From: Caballeronia hypogeia
GTDB lineage: Bacteria > Pseudomonadota > Gammaproteobacteria > Burkholderiales > Burkholderiaceae
Direction: 5' to 3'
DNA: 64,000 bases
Assembly (NCBI RefSeq): GCF_001544875.2
Contig: NZ_FCOA02000020.1
Span: 84,521 to 148,520, forward strand
The notes beneath the pieces were generated by a model that saw only the letters and a program-made list of their open reading frames with translations, was not told the origin of the DNA and searched no databases. Both the position numbers and the translations under genes were made by a program. How positions within the stretch are numbered: position 1 is the stretch's first letter; every line of letters begins with the position of its first letter. Positions 17,351 through 24,409 of this stretch are shown in pieces.

Positions 17351-17620
17351 GCGACAATCCGGATGAGAGACGCGCGACAATCAAGTTGAGAATGTCGCGG
17401 CAGAAATGATGATGCCGATGTTGATTGACGCTGGCAAGCGTTTATTGATTGACGCGCGGCGTTGATTGACGCGGGCGAGTGGGTGTCGCGCGACAATCAA
17501 GCTGAAGCCCCCAGTCGTTTTGGATTGCTGTGTAATGGTGACGCCGCAGGTATTCTGGCTGCGCGACAATCAGGATGAGAATGTGTTGGCGTGGAAGATG
17601 ATGCCGGAGTTGATTGACGC
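17351..17620. repeat. Array of short inverted repeats, TTGATTG[AT]CGC family
   Basis: Four forward copies of TTGATTGACGC start at 17421, 17445, 17462 and 17610. Four reverse copies (GCGACAATCaa type) start near 17351, 17374, 17490 and 17563, so both orientations of one word alternate within 270 bases. A piece of the last reverse unit (AATCAGGATGAGA) recurs at 19068-19080, beyond the IS110-type element. The array may be a pile-up of mobile-element ends. Confidence 0.6.
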
Positions 17621-17641
17621 CGGCTAGCTTTGCCTGCGAGC

Positions 17642-18939
17642 CGCGCGTCAAATGGAATGAACGCCCCCACCTACGAAGTGGGTGGCGCCGAAGAGGCGGA
17701 CCCTCACGGGCCGACGGCATCAAAGTGCCCAAATGGAAGATCATTGAGGTCTTCACAGGCTAACCGGAGGGTCCAAAATGAAGTATACGACGGTCGGGGT
17801 AGACATCGCGAAGAACGTCTTCCAGCTTCACTGGATGGATGCCGGCACGGGCGAGATTGTGAACAAGCAACTGAAGCGTGCCGCGTTCCTCGAGCATTTT
17901 GCGAATCGCGAACCTTGCCTCATCGGGATGGAAGCCTGCGGTGGTGCGCAGCATTGGGCACGGCGATTGATTGAGATGGGCCATCAGGTCAAGCTAATGC
18001 CGGCGAAGTTCGTCAAGGCCTTCAATATCGGCAACAAGAACGATCCTGCCGATGCTCGCGCGATCTGGATGGCCACGCAGATGCCGAGCAAGCCCGTCGC
18101 TGTAAAGACCGAAGCCCAGCAGGCTGTATTGGCGCTGCATCGGTTGCGGCAACAGAAGATCAAGTTCCGCACGATGCAGATGAACTGTCTACGGGGCTTG
18201 CTGACAGAATACGGCGAGGTGATGGCCAAGAGTCGCGCCGCGCTGGATAGAGCGATTCCCGGGGTACTGGCGAAGCTGGCCGAGCGTCTACCGGCGATGC
18301 TGATCGACTCATTACGCGAACTCTGGAATGACCTTGATCGACTGGACAAACAGATCGCTGACATTGAGCGACGTTTGCAAACGTGGATGAAAGAGGACAA
18401 GGCATGCAAGGCAATCGCTGCGATTCCCGGCGTTGGTCTGCTGACGGCAACCGCCACGGTTGCCACGATGGGTGACGCGAAGGCGTTCAGGTCCGGACGG
18501 GAGTTTGCTGCGTGGCTCGGTCTCGTACCAAAGCAGATCGGCACTGGCGGGAAGATCCAGCTCCTGGGTATCAGTCGACGCGGCGACACGTACGTCCGTA
18601 CCCTCCTGATTCACGGCGCGCGCAGTGTGCTCTTCCATGCGAAACATGCTGGGGGCTGGGTCGAGCAGATCAGAACGCGACGACCATCGAACGTAGTAGC
18701 CGTTGCATTGGCCAACAAAATGGCGCGGATGATCTGGGCTGTTCTCGCCCACGATACACCGTACAGTTCCGATCACGTCAGCTTACGTGGAGTTTGAAAC
18801 TGAAAGCTCAGAGATGTTAAGAAGTCCAGGCACGACGCCGAAAGGTTGCGCTGGCAATTGAGTGTGATGACGAGACAGGTCGGACCGTGATTCGCGAACC
18901 CTGAATCCTGATTTGAGCTTTTAGCTCGCGCGTCAAATG
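17642..18939 (+). mobile_element. IS110/IS1111-type insertion sequence
   Basis: The element contains one intact transposase gene and is flanked by 13-bp direct copies of CGCGCGTCAAATG at 17642-17654 and 18927-18939. Exact ends are uncertain because this family lacks long terminal repeats. The 5' noncoding part has a strong hairpin at 17663-17686 (CCACCTAC/GTGGGTGG around GAA). About 130 noncoding bases follow the gene. One of these noncoding ends should encode the guide (bridge) RNA known from IS110-family elements; in IS1111-type members it is expected downstream. Confidence 0.75.
17778..18797 (+). CDS. IS110-family transposase (IS1111-like)
   Basis: The 339-residue protein has the DEDD-type RuvC-like N-terminal domain (GVDIAKNVFQLHW; GMEACGGAQHWAR; NKNDPADARAIW) and the C-terminal transposase-20 domain (IPGVGLLTATATV; WLGLVPKQ; LGISRRGDTYVRTLL) with the conserved Ser region. 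CCGGAGGG precedes the ATG. The frame is intact and ends normally, so the element may still be active. The motifs around LPAKFVKAF and GISRRGD favour the IS1111 branch. Confidence 0.92.
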   Translation: MKYTTVGVDIAKNVFQLHWMDAGTGEIVNKQLKRAAFLEHFANREPCLIGMEACGGAQHWARRLIEMGHQVKLMPAKFVKAFNIGNKNDPADARAIWMATQMPSKPVAVKTEAQQAVLALHRLRQQKIKFRTMQMNCLRGLLTEYGEVMAKSRAALDRAIPGVLAKLAERLPAMLIDSLRELWNDLDRLDKQIADIERRLQTWMKEDKACKAIAAIPGVGLLTATATVATMGDAKAFRSGREFAAWLGLVPKQIGTGGKIQLLGISRRGDTYVRTLLIHGARSVLFHAKHAGGWVEQIRTRRPSNVVAVALANKMARMIWAVLAHDTPYSSDHVSLRGV

Positions 18940-19231
18940 AGGGGCGAGTCAGCGGATTTCATCGGGGCCAGCAGCGAATGAGGCTGCAAAAAGGCCGAAT
19001 ATAAAGCTGCAACCTATCCTGTCAATCTGAGCACAAAAAAAACCTGGCGCATCGGGGGCGTTCATATAATCAGGATGAGAGTAATGGCGTTGCGGCAGCG
19101 GTGAAGGGCATAGCCCGGAACCGCTGTCGCGACGCCGCGCCAAAGGAGTCCGCCCCGCTGCTGGGGTGCCTTATTGGTGGTCGCGGTAAATCGGGTATGA
19201 ACAGCTCTTTCGTGTAGCGAACGGAGGCTGC

Positions 19232-19255
19232 GTAAGCGGCTCGGCGCGGCCGGTC
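19232..19255. repeat. IS66-type terminal sequence (solo end)
   Basis: GTAAGCGGCTCGGC followed by GCGGCCGGTC matches the IS66 terminus at 59436-59459 in 22 of 24 positions. No IS66 gene lies nearby; it directly abuts the 5' side of the IS3-type orfA remnant. Confidence 0.6.
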
Positions 19256-19257
19256 AA

Positions 19258-19548
19258 GTGCGCGAACGTGCGGTACGGATGGTTCTGGAGCATCGGGGCG
19301 AGCCCGGTTCGCAATGGAAGGTGATCGCGTCAATTGCGGCGAAGTTCGGCTGCTCCGGTGAGACGCTACGCAGCTGGGTGCGGCAGGCAGAGCGGGATCG
19401 CGGGCTGCGACCGGGATCGACAACGCAGGAACAGGAGCGGATCAGGGAGCTTGAGCGAGAGAACCGGGAGCTGCGGCAGGTCAACGAAATCCTGCGTAAG
19501 GCGTCCGCATATTTCGCGCAGGCGGAGCTCGACCGCCGACCGAAGTGA
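19258..19548 (+). pseudogene. IS3-type orfA remnant (5' truncated)
   Basis: The frame reads RERAVRMVLEHRGEPGSQW, KFGCSGETLRSWVRQAE and a leucine-zipper-like stretch ending LDRRPK, as in IS3-group OrfA. The usual first 8-10 residues before RERAVRMV are replaced by unrelated sequence, so the gene has lost its start. Confidence 0.8.
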
Positions 19549-20452
19549 TGGTGACATTCATCAATGATCACCGGGCGGTCTACGGGGTCGAGCCGATCTG
19601 CAGGGTGTTGCCGATCGCTCCGTCGACCTACTACACGCATGCAGCAAGACTGGCCGATCCGGAATTGATGTCAGCACGGGCGAAGCGGGACGCATCGCTG
19701 AGCGACGAGATCCGTCGTGTCTTTAAAGAGAACTTCGAGGTGTATGGGGCGGCCAAGGTCTGGGGGCAGTTGCTGCGTGAAGGCATCCAGGTAGCACGCT
19801 GTACGGTCGAGCGACTGATGAAAAACTCGGCCTGCAGGGCGTGCGGCGCGGCAAGAAGATCCGGACCACGGTTAGTGATCCCGCTACACCGTGCCCGCGG
19901 GATCGCGTGAACCGACAGTTCCAGGCCGATCGACCCAACGCACTGTGGGTGTCGGATTTCACCTATGTTTCGAGCTGGCAGGGATTCGTCTATGTCGCGT
20001 TCATCATCGACGTGTTTGCTCGCTACATCGTTGGCTGGCGCGTGTCGGCATCGGCCCGCACGGACTTCGTACTGGACGCGCTGGAGCAAGCACTTTACGC
20101 GCGCCAACCTGAGGAGCAGGACCGGTTGATCCATCATTCCGACCGCGGCGTGCAGTATGTCTCGATCCGCTACACGGAGCGCCTGAAGGACGCTGGTATC
20201 GAGCCGTCTGTGGGCAGTGTTGGCGACTCGTACGACAATGCGCTGGCCGAGACGATCAACGGCTTGTACAAGGCGGAAGTCATTCATAAACGCGGTCCGT
20301 GGCGCAATCTGCAGGCCGTCGAACTGGCGACGCTCGAATGGGTCGACTGGTTCAATCACCGCCGCCTGTTCGGACCGATTGGCAACATTCCACCCGCCGA
20401 AGCCGAAGCAGCTTACTATCGTCAACTCGCTGGGTCCGCCATCGGGGCGTGA
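19545..20452 (+). pseudogene. IS3-type orfB integrase, broken by a frameshift
   Basis: The first part (FINDHRAVYGVEPICRVL ... VERLMK) and the second (RRGKKIRTT ... DFTYVSSWQGFVYVAFIIDV, HHSDRGVQY, SVGDSYDNALAETINGLYK) form one DDE integrase. They lie in different frames. At about 19820-19832 the run ATGAAAAACTCGG has one A fewer than needed to join them. The catalytic D, D and E are all present downstream. Confidence 0.85.
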
Positions 20453-20488
20453 CTCAAGCAAAATGGTCTCCGGGAAACCCGGGCCGAT

Positions 20489-21448
20489 TCAAAGGGCGTG
20501 GAATACGGGATGCCGGATTTCGCCGTTGGGCGTCCACTCCAGGAACGACACTTCAGCCACGATGTCGGGCACGAGCCAGTAAAATTCGCGATCGCGCTCG
20601 GGTTGAGGTGCGTTGTAGAAGGCGGGCTGAGCCTGAAGTAAGGCTTGAGCGCGCTTGCCGAGCGCGGCAGCACGTGAGGGCGTCAGATGAGGCGCAACGT
20701 GGCCCGCGTACCTGAGCGTTCCATCTTGCTCGTAGACGCCCAGCAACAGCGAGCGCACGCCCGTCTTGGCGCCCTTCACACGCGAGAAGCCGCCGATCAC
20801 GAACTCTTGCCTGAGATTGCATTTGAGTTTTTGCCAGTCGTTTGAGCGACCCGACCGATACGGCGCGTCCGCGCGCTTGCCGATGATGCCTTCAAGTTTC
20901 ATCTTGCAAGAGGAGGCTACGAGCGATACCGGATCCTCGGCGAAGTCGTCGGAATAGCGAAGCAGGGGGCTTTCGACGCTTTGCATTAGTTCGTGAAGCA
21001 GGGCGCGGCGCGTCCGGAGCGGCTGCTCGCGAAGGTCAGTGCCGTTGAACCACAACAGATCAAAGACGTACAGGACGATGTTTGCCGTGCTGCGCCGGTC
21101 GAAAGCGTTCTGCAGTGAGTTGAAATCGGGCTTGCCGCTGGCGTCCAGCACGACTGCCTCCCCGTCAATCCAGGCACTATCGGCCGGCAGGTCCGCCAAC
21201 GCGTCTCGTAGGCGCGGCATGCGCTCAGTCCAATCGTGTCCGTTTCGAGTGATCAGCTTGACGTCGCCCGACTCAATGCGCGCGAGCATTCGATAGCCGT
21301 CGAACTTGATTTCATAGGACCATGCCCCTTCCACGGGGTGACGTTCGACCAGCGTCGCCAATTGAGGCTCAATGAGAACCGGCATTTCGCCGGGCGCAGT
21401 CTCGGGCGCGCGTACGCGCGTCGCGCGCGAACAGTTCCAACGCCCCAT
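20489..21448 (-). pseudogene. ligD: ATP-dependent DNA ligase, LigD ligase-domain fragment
   Basis: The frame has the ligase motif I lysine in YEIKFDGYR near residue 46, DGEAVVLD, YVFDLLWFNG, LEGIIGKR and LKCNLRQEFVIGGF. LigD works with Ku in non-homologous end joining. Only the ligase domain is present. The phosphoesterase domain expected before it is absent, and the frame ends at RHPVFHAL, where LigD normally continues; the stop codon comes from the end of the IS3-type element. ATG at 21448 overlaps the stop of the upstream small gene. The fragment might still fold, but no ku gene is seen nearby. Confidence 0.8.
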
Positions 21449-21449
21449 G

Positions 21450-21749
21450 TCACTTGTCGCCGGCGTCCGGCGGCACGCCGTCGCCATCGTGCTGATGGTC
21501 ACCGTCGCCATCGCTCCAGTCGAGCACCGGCGGACAAAGCGGTTGCTGCGTGTCGATGCCCGCCATCTGGAGCGCCGCGTCGATGCGTTCGAGCTCGGTC
21601 CTGAAACTGACGCGCCACCGCGTGGGTGGTTCGTCATCCCCCAAGAGCGTCATGCCGTCATGGATGACGAGTGCATAGCGCGCAACGAGAAGCGCATCGA
21701 CGAGCTTCGCTTCTCGTTTGGCCTGTTCTAGAAATGCGGTCGCTTTCAT
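21450..21749 (-). CDS. Hypothetical 99-residue protein upstream of the LigD fragment
   Basis: GGGAGGTGCCACC before ATG at 21749 is a strong ribosome-binding site. The product starts MKATAFLEQAKREAKLVDAL and ends in an Asp/His-rich tail. It looks soluble. It overlaps the start of the LigD frame (TGA-CATG), so the two are probably translated together. Family not recognised. Confidence 0.55.
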   Translation of the reverse strand: MKATAFLEQAKREAKLVDALLVARYALVIHDGMTLLGDDEPPTRWRVSFRTELERIDAALQMAGIDTQQPLCPPVLDWSDGDGDHQHDGDGVPPDAGDK

Positions 21750-21847
21750 GGTGGCACCTCCCGCCTGCAAATACGCAAGCGTTGCGCCCGTAGGGAACCC
21801 GGAAAAAAGCGAACCGTTGACTATCTGCTGCAGGTCGAAAAAAGGAC

Positions 21848-21875
21848 TTGCAGTCGAGCCGTAAGGGTTTATACT
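21848..21875 (+). promoter_or_regulatory. Sigma-70 promoter for a short transcript
   Basis: TTGCAG (21848-21853) and TATACT (21870-21875) are separated by 16 bases. Both boxes are close to consensus. No coding gene follows before the terminator at 21913. Confidence 0.55.
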
Positions 21876-21881
21876 AAGTTC

Positions 21882-21936
21882 GTCTCCTCCATGTCCACCG
21901 ATATGGATTCAACCCGCTCAATCGAGCGGGTTTTTT
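21882..21936 (+). ncRNA. Candidate small RNA (about 55 nt)
   Basis: A good promoter at 21848-21875 would start a transcript near 21882 that ends in a terminator hairpin (CCCGCTC/GAGCGGG, 21913-21930) with six T. The 5' part contains TCTCCTCC, which can pair with ribosome-binding sites. It is far too short to encode a protein with a start signal. Confidence 0.5.
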
Positions 21937-22071
21937 ATTTTCCACGCAAGTTGCGACGTCGAAACGTGCTGCCCTAGGGTCGTAGCGAGAGGCGCCAACA
22001 CTCCCGCGTCGAACGGCGAACTGTAGGCGCGTAAAGGGGCTGAGGGCGCAGCCCTATAACCGCCGCGCGAG

Positions 22072-22269
22072 TCAGTGCAAGCGAGCTACGGCTTGCAGTA
22101 CGGCACGGCCATCAACGGTCAAACGAGGACGCGGAAGACCTGAGGCAAGTTGTTCGAGTTCGACCAACTGACGTTCCATCAGAATGTCGAGTTCTTCGCG
22201 ATCAAGGTCAATCTGATCCGGTGCGGTGCTGACAAGCATTAGCGTGGCAAACTCATGGGGACTTAGCAT
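22072..22269 (-). CDS. Hypothetical 65-residue protein
   Basis: The product starts MLSPHEFATLMLV and contains LDREELDILMERQLVELEQL; it looks like a small helical or winged-helix protein. GGGAGAGAGAC before ATG at 22269 sets the start; the frame could extend to 22389 but without a better signal. Family not recognised. Confidence 0.55.
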   Translation of the reverse strand: MLSPHEFATLMLVSTAPDQIDLDREELDILMERQLVELEQLASGLPRPRLTVDGRAVLQAVARLH

Positions 22270-22705
22270 GTCTCTCTCCCAGATAAATGCTGATATTTTT
22301 ATTTTTGCGAAACGACTTGGTAGCCCAGCCGCAGCGGCCAACGACCTCATAGTGGATCTGACGAATCGTTTGGTTCCGCGGGGAAACATTCTGTCGCGGT
22401 CTAATTTTTGTCGACCGGGCAGGGATTAAAACATGCGTCTAACCGTCATGTTAATCAGGGTTAACAATACGGCAAAAAACAATCCGGCCGTTCGTATTAG
22501 ATAATCGCTCACAACAAAATGCGAGGCAGTACTTATTCGAATCTGCGCAAAATAGTACCTGTGATTACTTCTCGTTATCAACGGTGCGATTTTTGCGAAG
22601 GCGGAAAGAGGGCGTTTTCACTGGTGAAAATCGGTCAGAGGCGAGATCCGGCGATAGACGCCGCCTGCCGTCGTGACGCGGCATCGTCTTTGCGCTGATG
22701 TCGTC
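22270..22705. other. Gap without recognised gene
   Basis: The region is AT-richer than its surroundings (for example 22430-22560) and may hold promoters for the flanking small genes, but no gene or clear hairpin was recognised. Confidence 0.4.
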
Positions 22706-22936
22706 ATGCCTGCATGCCGCAGGCAAACTGGGAGAGAGATCACGAATGAAGACCAGGCGAAGGCCGTCGGGGAGAAGGTCAAAGGCAAGATCAACGAGGG
22801 CGTCGGCAAAATGACGAACGATCCCACGCAGGAAGCGAAGGGCGATGCGCAGCGGGTCGAAGGCGAAGTGCGCAAGGACGTCGGTGACGCCAAAGAAGAC
22901 CTGAAGGACTCAACGGACGATACGGCAAAGCCGTAA
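22706..22936 (+). CDS. CsbD-like stress-response protein
   Basis: The core GEKVKGKINEGVGKMTNDP, then GDAQRVEGEVRKDVGDAKEDL, is a CsbD-type charged helical repeat. Such proteins are small, abundant and stress-induced. The start is odd: after GGGAGAGAG the frame reads ATC-ACG-AAT-GAA, and the ATG two codons later is out of frame. The in-frame ATG at 22706 adds an unusual Cys/Arg-rich leader. A mutated start codon is possible. Confidence 0.65.
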   Translation: MPACRRQTGREITNEDQAKAVGEKVKGKINEGVGKMTNDPTQEAKGDAQRVEGEVRKDVGDAKEDLKDSTDDTAKP

Positions 22937-23169
22937 GCGAACCGTGATTGGCCAAGCCGTCTTAAGCGGCTCGATTCACCTATTACAGCGATGCCCGCCT
23001 CTCGCGGGCGTTTTCGTTCACCGAATTGCAGCCGACCTTCCGGTGTCTTCCGGTGTCAGCGGCTGCGATTTTGACGCACCAGCGAATGCATTTCTGCAAT
23101 CCTGGGCTTGAGTTTCTAGTTGCGCGCATTCACCCGAGCCGATCTCAAGCAATCGTGCAGGTTGCGCAG
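22937..23169. other. Gap after the CsbD-like gene
   Basis: It holds the terminator at 22993-23014 and otherwise no recognised gene. Confidence 0.4.
22993..23014 (+). terminator. Rho-independent terminator after the CsbD-like gene
   Basis: GCCCGC and GCGGGC pair around CTCTC and are followed by GTTTT. Confidence 0.7.
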
Positions 23170-23302
23170 CAGTATCGGTAAAGAACGGCACAAGCTGCGC
23201 GGTTTGAGAACCTTGCTGTGAATGGCGCCGGTTTTGGGTTCGACGTCGTGAATCTGGAAAACGCGCTTAGCTAGGTCGATGGGCAATGATCGCGGGTTCC
23301 AT
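23170..23302 (-). pseudogene. IS110-family transposase N-terminal fossil
   Basis: The reverse strand has ATGGAACCCGCGATCATTGCC and then, after a one-base shift, IDLAKRVFQIHDVEPKTGAI, which is the first conserved block of IS110-type transposases. Only about 40 residues remain, and the frame is broken. Confidence 0.65.
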
Positions 23303-23481
23303 CTAGTTCTCCTTGGCGGCGGGAACGCCGAACCATCAATGTCGCATGTCCACGGCGAGAGCCTGCAGCGCCTGTTTGGCCGTTGAGACGGGAGGCGACC
23401 ATCCCACCATCTGGCCGTGACATGACATCCTAAGCATGTGTAGGGTCGTTGTCGGAAGGCGATTTGAGGGCTTGAACGCTC

Positions 23482-24381
23482 TCAAGGTCCGAGAATTTGA
23501 CTGATACTTGCAAGTGAATCGAGCGTATGAAGTAAATGCCGGCGCATCGCTTCGGATGCTTCTTCGTTCTTTTCGCGCTCAAGTAGATCGAGCACTTCGA
23601 GATGCTGCTTCGCATGCTCGGCGTAACGTTCCCGATGCTGCATCGAACGATAGGAAAGCAGGCGTCGCACGCGATTCACTCGTTTAATTGTGTCGATGAA
23701 AAAGCTGTTCCCCGATGCCTCGACAAGCGACTCATGAAAGCGCACCCCGCGCTCGTGCAATTGATCGGCGGTGTCGGTTTCGATGCCGCCCGCAAGCAGA
23801 TGCTTTTCCACATCGCGGCAGCGCTCCAGTACTTTTCTCTCCAACCGATAACCCGGTTCGAGCAACGCGGCCGGCTCCAGCGCGAGACGCAGGCGATATG
23901 ACTTGAGCAGGCTGTCGGGCGTGGTGAGCATTGTCGAGAACTGCCAGCCGTAGCCAGGTTTGCGCTCGGCCCAGCCTTCCTGAGAAATGCGTGTGAGCAC
24001 GGCGGTAAGCTGTGCGCTCGTCAGACCGTAGCGAGTGCGGATCATCTGCTCGGAGAACTCCTCGGGCAGGGCGCCTTTGAGCCGATCATCGGCGATTCGA
24101 AAATACACGCTCGTCACGACATCGGTTTCGGCGAGCCCGAGCTCATCGACGACATCCGATAGTGACTCGGTCACCGGCTTGGCGACAAAGAATCCGCGAT
24201 TTTTTTCGCGCGTAAGAACGCCCTTTTCGTGCAGCAGGGCGAGCGCCTCGTTGACGGGCGAGCGCGATACACGCAAGCGATCCGCCAGCATTTGCGCTGG
24301 CAGGTGTGCGCCGGCCATCAAGCCTTCGTTCTTTATAAGCTCGACAATCTGAGTCGCAATTGAGCGGTCGATCATTTTCAA
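23482..24381 (-). CDS. GntR-family regulator with a second winged-helix region
   Basis: The 299-residue protein has a GntR winged helix (ADRLRVSRSPVNEALALLHE, residues about 33-52, then KNRGFFVA) and an FCD-like helical C-terminus. Between them, residues about 105-150 contain a second unit, RTRYGLTSAQLTAVLTRI, then QEGWAERKPGYGWQF, that reads like another winged helix. The same layout is seen in the regulator at 32878. It lies next to and on the same strand as the aconitase gene, which it follows by 28 bases, so it likely controls the aconitase/lactonase/MFS group. Confidence 0.8.
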   Translation of the reverse strand: MKMIDRSIATQIVELIKNEGLMAGAHLPAQMLADRLRVSRSPVNEALALLHEKGVLTREKNRGFFVAKPVTESLSDVVDELGLAETDVVTSVYFRIADDRLKGALPEEFSEQMIRTRYGLTSAQLTAVLTRISQEGWAERKPGYGWQFSTMLTTPDSLLKSYRLRLALEPAALLEPGYRLERKVLERCRDVEKHLLAGGIETDTADQLHERGVRFHESLVEASGNSFFIDTIKRVNRVRRLLSYRSMQHRERYAEHAKQHLEVLDLLEREKNEEASEAMRRHLLHTLDSLASISQILGP

Positions 24382-24409
24382 TTTCCTTCTACGCGACGCA
24401 GCGACGCGC

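Larger units (their letters stand above)
19258..20491 (+). mobile_element. IS3-family element, truncated and frameshifted
   Basis: orfA and orfB of an IS3-type element are present, and the right end is at about 20491 where the reverse strand begins TGAATCGGCCCGGG. No matching left end is seen: orfA lacks its normal start and joins an IS66-type end. orfB has a single-base deletion. The right end sits inside the ligD coding region and creates its stop codon. Confidence 0.8.

Noticed and set aside
17351..17620. Possible CRISPR-like array
   Set aside because: Repeats alternate in orientation, spacers are irregular and often under 20 bases, and no cas genes are present.
19820..19832. Programmed frameshift inside the IS3-type orfB
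   Set aside because: Programmed slippage in this family occurs at the orfA-orfB junction; here the break is in the middle of orfB and orfA is already truncated, so decay is simpler.
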